Shown here one piece after another: positions 46,470 through 57,966 of a stretch of DNA of 64,000 bases. Location: the NCBI GenBank assembly GCA_000697055.1, contig JNDT01001921.1, forward strand, positions 1-64,000. The letters are read 5' to 3'. The position numbers and the translations under genes were made by a program. The notes under the pieces are model-generated. The model had not been told where the DNA came from. It was given only the letters and a program-made list of their open reading frames with translations, and did no database searches. Position 1 is the stretch's first letter; the number at the start of each line of letters is the position of its first letter. This stretch comes from Saksenaea vasiformis B4078. Lineage: Eukaryota > Mucoromycota > Mucoromycetes > Mucorales > Saksenaeaceae.

Positions 46470-49120
46470 CTACTGCAGAGGATAGTCGTGTCCTTTGGAA
46501 CGTCCAAAAATTGAGTGAATACTGCGTGTTCGCGCATCACATGTCTCTTCTTTCAAAAGAATTTTTCTAAATAAAACGACTGCACCCTCCTTTAAAAACG
46601 TTTGTACTATCGTATGGTAGCAATCATTTCAATCAACCGTATTTCTTATAACACTAACAGTTGCTCGGACATTGCATATTTGTCCATCATCTTCCGAATC
46701 TGTAACCGATTTCGTATTTACAAATTTCAGAACATCCGCCCATGTGGCACAATATCATACACTCCGATTTTGCGGCCATTTTCTCGTGCAGCAATTGATA
46801 TACAAGGATCATGCAACGACAACAACTTGAAAGAAACATATGTCTTAACTTAACTAAACAGTTAACAACGGTTCATTTTAAGCGGCTTGCAGTGGCATTC
46901 AATCAAGTTGTAACCCGAGTTCCTTGGATTTCTGCAAGCCAATCGCTTCCGGCTGGTAACTCTTCGTACGTATCCTCCTTTGTTGATGTTGTTGACGGTA
47001 TTTGTGGGGCGCGCCACTTTGGTGCAAATTCTCCGGTTTGAAGTGTCATGTCAAACTGGGTTGCGTAAGCCTCGTGTATCCACATGTCGCATACCGTTTC
47101 TTTTCAAGAGCTTTTCCTGAATGCTTTTTTTAAATACATTTACGTTCCGGAAGCAATGATCATTTCGACCCATTACATTTGTTAGGACAGCAGGGGGTAT
47201 CATGAACATGGTATATTTATCTGTCATCTTTCGGCATAAAGAAATGTTTTTACGTTTGCAAAACTTCTGAATATCTGCCTTTGGCAGTACGCGTTAAATT
47301 AAGGTTCTATCATTGACTAGCTGGAAATACGTTGTCACACTTAGCTTGAATTATCTTCTCAGAACTCGAAAAGTATCCAGCTAAATTTGTATATTCCCAC
47401 AAATTTTTGAACTCATAAGGAACCTTTGCTTGCGCTCGTTCAGATTACCAGATGATCCCCTACTGAAGGTGTGTAGAGGAAAACTACCTCCACATATATA
47501 TTGCGCAAGAAAGTATTCATCGCGTAACACATGAATGATGATGGTTAGCAATATTCGGATGAAGTGCTCTTTGATCAGGCAATCGCTGATAGATTTCGTT
47601 GCCTTTTTTTTTCAATCCTAAAAATGGTTAACAAGATGATATTCATTATACACCCCATTATCTTGATTTATTTAACCTGTGACGGATCTGTAGATATGAT
47701 AGACTATATAAACGAGGTTTCCATCAACAAATTCAATTTTCCATTCACCATTTTCACTACTTGTTTCTTTCCATCTTCTCATTACATCACCGTCTATTCT
47801 CTCACTATCTTCCTGCGTCCTACCGCCATGGGAAAGCGAGGAATATCTGTTGCCGAACTGAGTCCGCATTCCATTACCAGACAATGTAAATTGTCGATTT
47901 TGGAGGATGTACATGTCTCGAAACAACCGAAAGTTGAGTAAGTGCTGTGCATTCGCGCATCGCACGTCATCTCTTCCAAAAGGCCTTTCCTAAATAAAAC
48001 GAATGCGTCCTCTTTAGCAACGTTTGCACTATCGTACAGCAGCGACCATTTCAATCAACCATATTTCTCAGCAAACGATGTGCGTTATAAATGCATTTGT
48101 CTTATGGCTATTCTACAAAGAAGATGAGTTCGAGCGCGCCTTGAATATGAATATATTCAAGAAGAAACGTGGGAAAATCTGTAGGAAGGTGAAACGCGAA
48201 AAGAAGGTTGGTGTGAACATCGAAGAGGTGTACCACGCATTCGGTCACGACCATGACATACTGTTCGACGAAGAGAATGTCTATAGACTCACCTCTAACG
48301 AAACGATTGAAAAGTGCATGATTATTATAACGGCGGTCATGTCTATCTCATTGTTCATGAAGACTATCTGGGAGGGGATGATATCACCAAGCTAGAAAAA
48401 ATGGCAGACCAATCCATTGTTCGGTTGATAGGCCCGAAACGAAAAATAACACCCGACGATCAGACCGAAAGCGTGAAGACGTTTGATTTCGAATCCTACA
48501 GAAAACCATTGGATAATGGTAAGTTTCAGCACATACCCGTGATCCTTTGGCATTGCGACGGTGATGAATTTGTATCGTTCGTTGGAACCGATTGCGTCTC
48601 TAAGTATTTCGACTGGTTGGAGGAACGCGACTGCGATATGACCGTTTGGGCCCATAATGGGGGTAGATACGACTTCGACGTGATATTGGAGGAATCGTTG
48701 AAGCGATGCGACTTAATCCGATACAGATTCTCGACGTTGACGGGACGTTTATCGAAGTTACCGTTGAACTGCGAAATGGGCATAAAATTAAGTTCCGAGA
48801 CTCTTTCGCTTTGATACCTGCGGGCTTAGGTAAACTGTCTTGGGAGTTTGGGGTCTCTGAGAAGACGGCAGATGTTGATGTTGTGAATGTGACGAAAGAG
48901 GAGTGGCTGACCAACCACCTCTACGTTGAGTATAACCGAGTTGACTGTGTTGCATTGCGCGATGTTTAGGTGAAATATCGGGAAGTTGGTCTGGAAGCGT
49001 TTGAAACCAATTCTTTACACCGGCGGCCGCTTGGACATTACCTATTCATTCGTCATCTTTCGAATCAGAAAACGATTTCATATCTACAAATACTTCGAAC
49101 ACCCGCCTTCGCTACGTGAT
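46470..49120. repeat. Family of diverged repeats (four copies)
   Basis: Copies at about 46470-46755, 47085-47290, 47905-48090 and 49020-49118. Shared blocks include TTGAGT.A.T.CTG.G..TTCGCGCATC.CA.GTC, CCTAAATAAAACGA, TTTCAATCAACC.TATTTCT, and a TATTT.TC..TCATCTT.CG......CGATTTC.TAT.TACAAA block. The later blocks are seen in copies 1, 2 and 4 and the earlier ones in 1, 2 and 3. On the minus strand they encode related short frames, so the repeat may descend from a small gene. Divergence is high, so the copies are old. Confidence 0.5.
48120..48970 (+). pseudogene. Relic of a protein-primed family B DNA polymerase (exonuclease part)
   Basis: After an N-terminal part with a frame change near 48320, the frame shows KTFDFESY (Exo I, DFE), VWAHNGGRYDFDVILEE (Exo II, HNG..YD) and, after another one-base shift near 48715, FRDSFALIPAGLGKLSWEFG and EYNRVDCVALRDV (Exo III, Y-x3-D). 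A TAG follows at 48967. Motif spacing and the NGGRYD form fit the protein-primed polymerases of linear fungal plasmids and Polinton-like elements rather than replicative polymerases. The polymerase domain is absent. Which kind of element it came from cannot be decided from this fragment. Confidence 0.65.
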
Positions 49121-51035
49121 GAATGTAAAGATTGCCGAGTATGTGCATTTGTACAGACATTAATGTATCTCGTGGAAATTATTCCTAGTATCTTGCTCGA
49201 GATTCATCAGAACAGTATACTCTCCTCTGAAGAGACGCGCCCAATCTAGCTATATTACATATATTACAATGGCCTGAGACGCCAGGACAGTTCCTTGGTC
49301 GTTCGGCAATCAACTCTCTTTATGCCTTTTTGGGATCCAGGGATCCAGCGTGCCAGAGTGCGGCAACACGGAACGGGAATGGCCAAGTTGATCTTGTAAG
49401 TTCCTGAGCATTATTAGATGTATTCTCATTATCCATAAAATAGCTTCGAAATTCCAAACGTTAGTGGCAGCAAGAATTGGCAGATACATGCATAAATGAC
49501 TATTACACTTACTGCTCGCGCGTGACGTAATGTGACATATCACAGTTTCTTCGTGTAATCTTGAAATATTGATCACATCATGGTGTATGTTCCTCCGGCG
49601 CTGACATCGCTTTTCAAGGCAGCAGGCACAATTTTTGCTACGCAGGTAGCAGGTACGGCCCATCGTCTAGAGTGCACCATACACATCGATATATAACGAA
49701 ATAAATTTGTAGCTACAAAAAGGCATCCTAACGAAAACTAGAGGTGGTATATGGTACAAATGTGGGTCGCCTTCTGTCTACATTTGTCTTCAGGAAACGG
49801 TAAGATACTTCCCCAAACAGCAAGGCAGCTAGCTTCGTAAACGATTTCGTTGATATAAGTATACTCACCTTACCTTACCTTAGCAAACGTCGTGATTGGA
49901 AAAAGATACAACGAAGAAATATTCGTATCCGGCGACTGAGATTGGTGCGCTGTAGGGATACGGATTAACTGTTGTCCTTTTGATTATCCACACCATAGCT
50001 AAAATAAAATGCTATCGAGAGCATTTAGGATATTACTCTGAAATTTCAAATCCCGTTTCATTTTCCTGTTTGGCTTGTATGTCGGCTTAGCATAATCTTT
50101 ACGGGTAGAAATTGCACGGTTCCGAATGTTTATGGCTATAAGAACATGATGAGTTACACGACATCTTTTCCTTACTTTCAACGAGCCCTTAACATGGGAA
50201 AGCAGTTATCGCCTAATGTAATCATATGTTCCCATTTCGCGTTTACACTTGTCTAACACTTTCCAAAGTTCAGTACATTTTTGACATATGATGTTTTCAA
50301 TCGATGCACACGAGGTCTTCATTTTGACGGATACACTGCTGAATACCCTGCAATGGAAATTGAACCAGGGAAGGATAACATACTAAGGCTTCTTCGTAAG
50401 TATCCTTGTGAGGAATCGTTCGTAAAATATACATGCTCGAGAACCATCGAAGCGGATTGCTTCATGAACAAAATATTGCTTGATGACAGCTTCCAGCAAA
50501 GATCTGCATACAGTATTGCTGCCGAATGTAGTTGCTGCGCACGTAAAGAGAATCAGCAGCCCTTTGCAAATAATGCAATCGAATACTCAGTTTCTTATTT
50601 TTCATGGGGAGAAGTAAGGATGCAATGGTGTTCCTGGGTAGTACAGTTAATCAGGATTGTACTAGGTGGAACTGCTTCCTGAGGTTCTCAAAGCGACTTC
50701 GGTCTTCAAGCAAGCTATACAAGCCGCTTTGAAGGAACACACCAACCAGAAGAAATACAAAGCACTACAAACTGTGTTTGGGCGGTTTGGGTATTACTAC
50801 CCATCAAAAATCCTATTTGGTATATCAGATACGTACAAACGTAACTTCAAATAACAGTCTTTGGATTTAGGCGGTCTACTTGCTTGTAAGGCAGAGGACA
50901 CAGGAATTCACAATGAAAGTGCAGCGAAAACCAGACATCAAGGAATTTGCTCCAGTGACGACATGGCGAAAAATGTCACAGATGCAATCAAGAACCATAA
51001 ATACCGGAAAGTCATAGGTACCATGTAGAACTGAT
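49121..51035. other. Interval with unidentified frames
   Basis: Plus-strand frames at 50281-50682 and 50666-50854 lack an ATG near their start and a recognisable domain; they may be further debris of the element that carried the polymerase relic. Nothing else seen. Confidence 0.3.
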
Positions 51036-52480
51036 TTGTTACGGTTGTTTGACGAGTTTGTGATAGGTGGTGATCCCGGATTGTTTTTCGTGGAGGGAGT
51101 AAAAGCTTGGAAAGAATCTGCCAAGTCCGAACCAGCCATTATCCAGTTCGAGGACGTGAAGCCAATATATAACATTCTTGACGCTGATGAACGTTTACAA
51201 GTTGAGGAAGTTTACAATAAGGCGTTTATTAATGGCAGTTTTGGTCAACGAGTTGAGATCAGCAACGAATACAAGAAAGATACCGGGTACGCACATGACA
51301 AAGACGATGTGAGTTGCGGGTTGCAAGGCTTAGACCAATACAACGACAGAGCAACTGATTGTGGACCCGAAAACGCGCAAAATGAGCCTGATAGACCTCT
51401 ATTCAGTGACGAAGATGATGGTGACCATGAGGATGCCAACAATATCAACGTTGGTGGAAAAACTATGGATCACAAAAGTGAAGATGAACACGACAGAGTT
51501 GAAGACGTACATGAAGACAAGGATAGCTCAAACAAATATTACAATGATGATTGTATCTTTAATGAACGGGCTTTACTCGCCGTTCGCGAGAAATACCGCC
51601 AGATAATATATATAGAGGGGGACCACTTCAAAGCAGTTGAACATTTTCAAAAAGAAGCGGCTAAAGGAAGTCGGTTGGCGCAAATGAAACTTGGAGATAT
51701 GTTACATATGTGGATACGGGGTCAGTCAGGATGTCAGCAAAGCAATTGAATGGTATGAAAAAGCAGCACATCAAGAAAGTTCGGATGCACAACTCAGACT
51801 TAGATATATGTACCGCGATGCAGACGGAGTGAGGAGAGATATGAAAAAGGCAATTAAATGGTACGAAAAAGCAGCAGACCAAGGAAGTTGGATGGCGCAA
51901 ATCAACCTTGGGAACATCTACAGGTCGGGGACTGGACCTCAGAGCGACATTAAGAAAGCAATCAGATTTTACGAAAGAGCAGCGCATAAGGGTAGTTGGG
52001 TTGCACAGATGCGTCTTGGAGATATCTACACACCTACAGGGAGACTAATCACCGACGAATCAATTAGATGGTACGAAAAAGCAGCAGATCAGGGAGAGCA
52101 AGATGCGCAGCTCAAACTCGGATATATTTACAGGTACGAAAAAAAGGACATCGACAAAGCCATTGAAATATACGAGAAATGTGCTGATCAAGGAAATATA
52201 TGGGCGCAAGTGAACCTTGGGGATATTTACAGAAATGACAAAAAAGACATCCATAAAGCGGCTGAAATATACAAGAAATGGGCTGATCAAGGGAATGAGG
52301 CCGCAGGATTCAGACTTGCACAATTTTGGTTTGGATATTCTCGACGTATACGAAAGTTGCTTTGAAATGAATAAAGACATTGACAACGCAATTGAGCGGT
52401 ACTAGAGAGCGGCCGACCAAGGGTATTGGATTGCAGAAAGCAGATTTGAAGGCTTTTATTCGTACAAATCAATCATTTTC
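51036..52480 (+). pseudogene. Sel1-repeat protein gene, frameshifted
   Basis: The first part (51036-51700) has an N-terminal region of unknown type (LFDEFVIGGDPGLFFVEGV), a long acidic Asp/Glu/His-rich linker and the first helix pair of a Sel1 repeat (HFQKEAAKGSRLAQMKLGD). After a one-base shift near 51705, at least six repeats of about 36 residues follow (consensus AIEWYEKAADQG...AQ..LG.IY), each a helix-turn-helix pair. Near 52330 another shift and a TAG at 52402 in ERY.RAADQGYW interrupt a further repeat. The family scaffolds protein assemblies in signalling and ER-associated degradation. No ATG fits the 5' end, so the beginning is missing or spliced. Confidence 0.6.
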
Positions 52481-53139
52481 TGTGATTTATGTTTCTCCTT
52501 TAGGATTAATTTGGCCTCTCCCCTTGTCCCCAAAGCTTTCTTTACTCGTCCTCGATGACTCCAATTTTGACTCCTCATTCTCTTTTAAAACGGTGTCACT
52601 GTCGCCAGCAGAATGTATTTGTGTAAGACCTTCTTCATATCACAATGCCTCTAAAAATGCACGCTTCATCTGCCAATTCATGTGCTAAAATTGGTCTGCG
52701 AGCAGCACATTGCTACTTTTCTCCTATACTATGGCATCCAACGACAGATGGAGATTATCAGGACCACTCCGGTTTCCGCAAACTTAAACAATTGCTGAAG
52801 CGTATAAAGTTGTAACTCATAGTAACTCCATATTCTGTTACTATAGACTACAGTCTTGTATCTAGGCTTTCGCTGTTTGATTCGGGAAACGGAAGGCCAC
52901 GCTGGGAGTATCCCTGGTAATTGCCTACATATACGTTTGGATCAACTTTGTGATGGCCAGCAATTTTCTGCCACAGAAATTTCGTTAGCAAGTGGTATTA
53001 TCAATTATAGCCATGATTCTATAATTTCTATCACATTGTCAGTATAGGCTTATATACTTATCTACGGTTAGTAAGTTAGAATCTTACACCTGTGCATGAA
53101 AATTTGCCGACTGACAGGGGAAAAGTCCGACTTGGTTGA
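52481..53139. other. Intergenic region
   Basis: No coding exon recognised; upstream flank of the beta6 gene. Confidence 0.35.
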
Positions 53140-53175
53140 CTGACGTCATGCGGTGATTACGTGCGCGTAGCGAAT
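53140..53175 (+). promoter_or_regulatory. Bipartite promoter element of the beta6 gene
   Basis: CTGACGTCAT, then GCGG, TG, ATTACGTGCGCGT and AGCGAAT, ending 65 bp before the start codon. Same blocks, order and orientation as at 44783-44818 before beta5, with only small spacing differences. Confidence 0.7.
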
Positions 53176-53239
53176 CCTAAATCTAGTGATGTGAGTTACG
53201 TGCATCAGTTAAATCGCACTTGACTTCGTTTCTTCTATC

Positions 53240-54164
53240 ATGCTCGGAACAGAGTACCCATTGTCCAATCCACTTGAGTGCGCTTCAGCACCTATTGAAC
53301 ACCGATTCGAACCTTATGACGACAATGGAGGGTAATGGCTCATCCTCTCACTCACGATGAATGAACTGACACTTATGCGAATAGAACGAGTTTGGCTATT
53401 GCAGGAGACGACTTTTGCGTAGTTGCATCAGATACTCGTCAAAGCACAGGATACAGCATTAATTCACGATATACGCCTAAAGCTTACAAATTGTCAGAGA
53501 CCTCCGTCCTGGCGATGAATGGCTTCCACGCGGACGGTCTGACATTAAAGAAAGTGATGGACCAAAGACTCAAGGTAAAGACAGCGGCAAAAAAGAAAAA
53601 GAGCAATATCACGTATCTTATGATATGCTTTATCCAGTGGTATAAATTTTCGCACGATAAGGAAATGTCCTGCACAGCTCTGGCAAAGATGCTCTCGATC
53701 ACTTTGTACCAACGACGATTCTTCCCTTACTACAGTTTCTGTGTCCTCGGTGGCGTTGACGAAGAAGGCACGCTATTCTATGATTATCTGTGGTATCTAA
53801 TATTAGTTTATAGGAAAGGGTGCTGTCTACTGTTATGACGCGATTGGATCGTATGAACGCGAGAGATTCCGTGCCAGTGGATCAGCAGCATCATTAATCC
53901 AGCCGTTTTTGGACAACCAGGTAAGGGAATGTTGCGGTCGTAGTGGGATACAAGTTAAGCGTTTTCTTCTCTTAGGTTGGCCGTAAGAACCAACAGAATG
54001 CTTCAACTGCACCAATTCAGCTGGAGGAAGCGATTCGCATTGTGAAGGACGCATTTACATCGGCTACCGAACGTGATATCTATACGGGTGACAACTTGCA
54101 GATCTTTATTATTCGAAAAGGACAGAAAGTGGAAGTGTTGGATTATCCCTTGAAGAAAGATTAA
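53240..54164 (+). CDS. PRE7: 20S proteasome subunit beta6
   Basis: Five exons (53240-53331, 53385-53574, 53638-53767, 53814-53920, 53976-54164) give 235 residues (yeast Pre7 and human PSMB1 are 241). Non-catalytic beta-ring subunit: no threonine-led active site, and the mature part begins near [17 protein letters not shown]. Diagnostic stretches are [66 protein letters not shown] and [15 protein letters not shown]. The third intron starts with GC (AAG followed by GCACGC) and ends TTTATAG; only this reading restores DEEGKGAVY, so it is a GC-AG intron. The gene is convergent with the F-box/LRR gene, stops 32 bp apart. Confidence 0.94.
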
Positions 54165-54170
54165 AATAAA
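54165..54170 (+). terminator. AATAAA polyadenylation signal
   Basis: Canonical hexamer directly after the beta6 stop codon, within the 32-bp gap to the convergent gene, so the two transcripts probably overlap. Confidence 0.4.
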
Positions 54171-54196
54171 TTGTTGTCAAACGTATAAATATCTGT

Positions 54197-55387
54197 TTAT
54201 TTCAAGGGTGCTTTCACATCCATGACACGACCCTTTTGCTTTGCCCATGCTGTGCAAGCGCGTGTTTGCTGGTCACATAAGGTCAGGAGTACTTTACGTT
54301 GGACTAGCTCTGCTACCGATTCCCAGTCATCGATCCGGTGGCATTCTTTCATCTCAAACACCGACATGCTGGAACAGTAACGAACGAATGCGCGAATTGC
54401 TTGGTTGGTCAGACGAGGACAGTTGTTGACCGAAATGCGTTCAAGGCCTACGTTACGATGCTTTGCTATCATGATCATGCATTCGTCGTCAATATCGCAG
54501 CCAGCCAAGCCCAGCACGGCCACCTGTGTATACGTCGCAATGAGACCGATCGATTGAATCGTGATTTTTTCTCCGTCGCGCACGCGACCCACGTTGAGAT
54601 GCTGCAGACGAGGACAGCACGTTGCAATGGCTGCAATGGATACATCAGAAATCATGCCGCAAGCCCGTACATCCAGATGCTCTAGGCCGCGGCAGTGCTG
54701 CGCTGCTCTCAGAATGGCGTCGTCCGTGACACGGACGCACCCTGCCAAGGAAAGGTAGGTGAGTCTCCCGAAGCTAATAAAACCTTCGAGGGACGCGTCT
54801 GTCACCCAATCGCAAATATACATTTCCAGCCGCTCTAGTTTTGGCATACATCTACCAAGGGCCACCAGTGGCTCATTGATTTTGGTTTCCTTCACTTTCC
54901 GTAGCGTCAGAGATCGCACAGCATGACGATAATTGTCGACCCTTCCAAATTTGGGATGATTGATGCAGTAGTTCGGTTTGTGTTGTCTGTTTACTCCGGC
55001 AAAGTAACCAATGCTGTTGCAAGTCTGGGGTATCGGTGCGGCTACAGCAAGTGCAGCTGCAGCTGCAGCTGTCGTGTACAATCTTGACATCGGCGACGTG
55101 TTCGCGATAACAGCAACGAATTGCAGAAAGGCATCATAGTCGGTCTTCGTGTCACCGAACAGGACATGGCGCCATATCAATCGTTGCGCACAGTCATGCC
55201 ACAAATGGTTCACGAACAAGCACGGGTGGAGACAAGTATATAGGTTCTTTTTGCGACAAGCTTTATCACTAGGCGGAATGGGGGTGGTGAGGTACGACAG
55301 AATATGAGCAACGATCTCGGGCAGCCGTACTGCAAGATGGGATGAGGTACTGTACTGTCCGTGCTGCTTTTTGAACAGGTACCGCAT
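54197..55387 (-). CDS. F-box/leucine-rich repeat protein (AMN1-like)
   Basis: Single exon, 396 residues from the ATG at 55387; the frame is open further 5' but has no earlier ATG. An F-box-like region lies at about residues 20-75 (VRLPEIVAHILSYL ... CLFVNHLWHDCAQRLIWRHVLF). An alanine stretch follows, and then about eight cysteine-containing LRRs (LTYLSLAGCVRVTDDAIL, LEHLDVRACGMISDVSI, LERISVNNCPRLTNQAI). This is the layout of Amn1/Grr1-class substrate receptors of SCF ubiquitin ligases; in yeast Amn1 blocks the mitotic exit network and promotes cell separation. Which substrate this one binds is unknown. It ends convergently 32 bp from proteasome subunit beta6. Confidence 0.85.
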   Translation of the reverse strand: MRYLFKKQHGQYSTSSHLAVRLPEIVAHILSYLTTPIPPSDKACRKKNLYTCLHPCLFVNHLWHDCAQRLIWRHVLFGDTKTDYDAFLQFVAVIANTSPMSRLYTTAAAAAALAVAAPIPQTCNSIGYFAGVNRQHKPNYCINHPKFGRVDNYRHAVRSLTLRKVKETKINEPLVALGRCMPKLERLEMYICDWVTDASLEGFISFGRLTYLSLAGCVRVTDDAILRAAQHCRGLEHLDVRACGMISDVSIAAIATCCPRLQHLNVGRVRDGEKITIQSIGLIATYTQVAVLGLAGCDIDDECMIMIAKHRNVGLERISVNNCPRLTNQAIRAFVRYCSSMSVFEMKECHRIDDWESVAELVQRKVLLTLCDQQTRACTAWAKQKGRVMDVKAPLK

Positions 55388-55661
55388 AAAGGAAAGAAAA
55401 GAACAAAAATGATCATGACTGACGAACGGAGGTTTTTTTTCCAACTTGTGGTGTTGGTCGCGGTGGGCATTCTTTAAATGCAAAGTGAATCACATCCAAC
55501 CGTCAACCCTATCTTATCACATGAATGACAAAAGATTCTGCCTTTGCTAGCTGTCTACTACAGCACTTTGCCAGGGGTCGGAGGGATAATTTTGTAGAAC
55601 ACGATCTCTCTATCATCTCCCGCTCTTTATTATTGTTGTTATTTTTTTTTCTCTTTTCTTT

Positions 55662-57966
55662 TTACATCTTAGGTCGATAAAGCTGCCGTTCTTCGAACCG
55701 AATAGGTACGATCATTAACTCACGAATCTTTTGAATTTGTTCCGCCGTCAGTTTACACTCGTTTCGCACGTAGTCCTCAATGGATCCATATATCTCCTTC
55801 ACCAACTGGATCGTTTCCTTCATGGCAAGGTATCTAGTATTATGATGGTCTTAGACCGCTGCATCACCATAGCTACATGGAACACTTACGGAGCAGACAT
55901 CACCATCTTCATGTCATCCACTGTAACACCTAACAGCTGCGCCTTGTGCTCTGATTCTTGTTCGGGTTCTATCCGTGTCGTGAATGAAAGAGTTACCATT
56001 TCGTCTGACCTTGTCAAAATGCATACTTACCCCAATAGCCAAGGTTTGTGAGGGCATATTCATGCGCAATAACTTCGTCATCCACACCGCACAATCCCAG
56101 TAGCAACATCCCAAATAAACCTGTACGATCCTTGCCGGCTGTGCAATGCACGATCAGTGATTTCTTTGAATCAACAGGATGATTTTCTAACAAATGCAAA
56201 AATATTTTGCGATACTGCGGACTCCCTTTCTCGAGCATCACTTTGTAGACTGTTGTAAGGTTCATTAGCCAGCTGGAAAATGAATAAATAGCTCTTCCCA
56301 ACCTTTTGGAAACCCTGTCGGTCCTTCAAAATAACCTTTCCAACGCATTGCCAAAGCTGCTGGCGAGTAATCTGTCTTGCTGAACACCGCCGTATGATAC
56401 CGTGTTAAACCGGGTATTTCTCTTCCATAACAAGCTTGAGATAAAAATGTGTTGAACAACATAGTCTGTACTTACGGCATCACGCCTTGCCTTTCAATCT
56501 GTTATAATGTATGAGAATGCTTTTCCTTTTTCTTTTTTTTTTTTTTTCAAACGTGGTATGGACAACTTGCCTCAGGGTCAGATCGGAAATCAAAAGCTGC
56601 GATAACATTGAGCTGTTTCAATGTTTGGATCCCTTTAGCCGTGATATCCGTCAAACTGTATGCTCACATGAGTTCAATTCTTTTTCTCTCAAATTCAAGC
56701 CTTCTTGACACTTACTGCCCGCATCTGAAGATTACTCTTTCTCTGACGTAACCGCTGCCATCCTTCAAAGGCCAGCCGCCTAAATCGCGGAAGTTCTTGA
56801 CACCTTCAACATCGATCCATCGTGGAATACACACGCTAACATGTTGTCCCATAGCCATAGCCTTTTCATATGCGTCCTGTTCATGCGTTACAAAATGATC
56901 TACGATCGCTTTCACGATTTCTTCCGTTTTTTCTGTAAAGGTATGATCCGCATCGGGTATCAGTTGTAGTGTATGATTGGAAATCGTATTGGCATAAACG
57001 GCGGCATGTTGTGGAGGAACAATCTAACGGGCAAATCGTTCATTGACTTTTTCATCAAGATAACGCCGGCTTACCGTATCGCTCAGGCCATGACATGTCA
57101 AAACACAGGTTGTTTTCGGCATGCGTCGCACTTTGCTAAAGATCAGATCATGTTTTATAGAAACAACAAATAACACAACGTACCGTGAGAGTTGTCCCAT
57201 GATGTAAACTTATCTGTTTCATCTGGCGTCACATCGATGCACCCGTTTTTATCACGTTTGCCTATGCTCCTTTCCAAAGATCCCTAGATGCGATTTTTTT
57301 TTTTCACTGAATGAGCGTGAGGCTCATGCTGCTGCATTTGTACCTGGCGACTAAAAGCATGATCGAGTCGTGCTACATAATCATTCACTTTTTTGACACT
57401 CATCGAGTACCAACCGCCGACATTAACGCAGTGTGACAATGGGATTTCGCATGTTGTGGCATATTTCAACGCTGCAAGAGCACCTAGGGACAACATAAAA
57501 AGGCAACATGAGACGTGGATCAGGCTAGGGAGAGTGTCCAATTTACCATGTGAATGGCCAATAACCGCAAATATAATGTATCCTTTTTCTCGGAAATGCT
57601 GTGCAACAGTGTGCAAATCTTCGGCGTCTTCCTGCGAACCATCCAGACTAAATATTGCGCCATCGGATGGATTGCATAGTAACTTACTGCCATGCTGGCA
57701 TAGCTTGCTCTGCCTTCACTCTCTCCACGACCACGAAAATCAAATCGAAAACTAGAGAATGGCAGTTCTTTTGCTAACTGCGGTTGGTATATAGCGTTCT
57801 TATGCCCTGCGGGAAGAATGAATGAATGAAAGCACGACACAATCAAAGAAGCATTACCAAACAGTCCGTGAGCTATGAGAACTAGCCGTTGTGTCTCGTC
57901 TTCCTTTTTCTCAAGAATGCCCACAATGCTCTCTCCACGATCGGTTTGAATACGAATCGTCGTCAT
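55662..57966 (-). CDS. Alpha/beta-hydrolase fused to a tyrosine phosphatase
   Basis: Thirteen exons give 533 residues: 57966-57858, 57806-57688, 57631-57547, 57483-57344, 57283-57184, 57130-57075, 57023-56716, 56655-56571, 56498-56476, 56421-56303, 56249-56031, 55956-55890, 55833-55662. Residues 1 to ~220 are an alpha/beta-hydrolase: IAHGLFG oxyanion region, nucleophile in GHSHG, aspartate in HGLSDTIVP and histidine in DADHTF. In the same exon as that histidine begins a Y_phosphatase3-type domain: IPRWIDVEGVKNFRDLGG, FDFRSDPE, the P-loop HCTAGKDRTG, and a C-terminal IEDYVRNECKLTAEQIQKIR. The intron at 56570-56499 starts GCAAGT (GC-AG). Substrates unknown. The splice path around 56303-56498 was chosen to keep phase and is the least certain part. 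Confidence 0.83.

Noticed and set aside
55388..55483. 5' extension of the F-box/LRR gene
   Set aside because: The frame is open but starts with TTG and holds no ATG before 55387.
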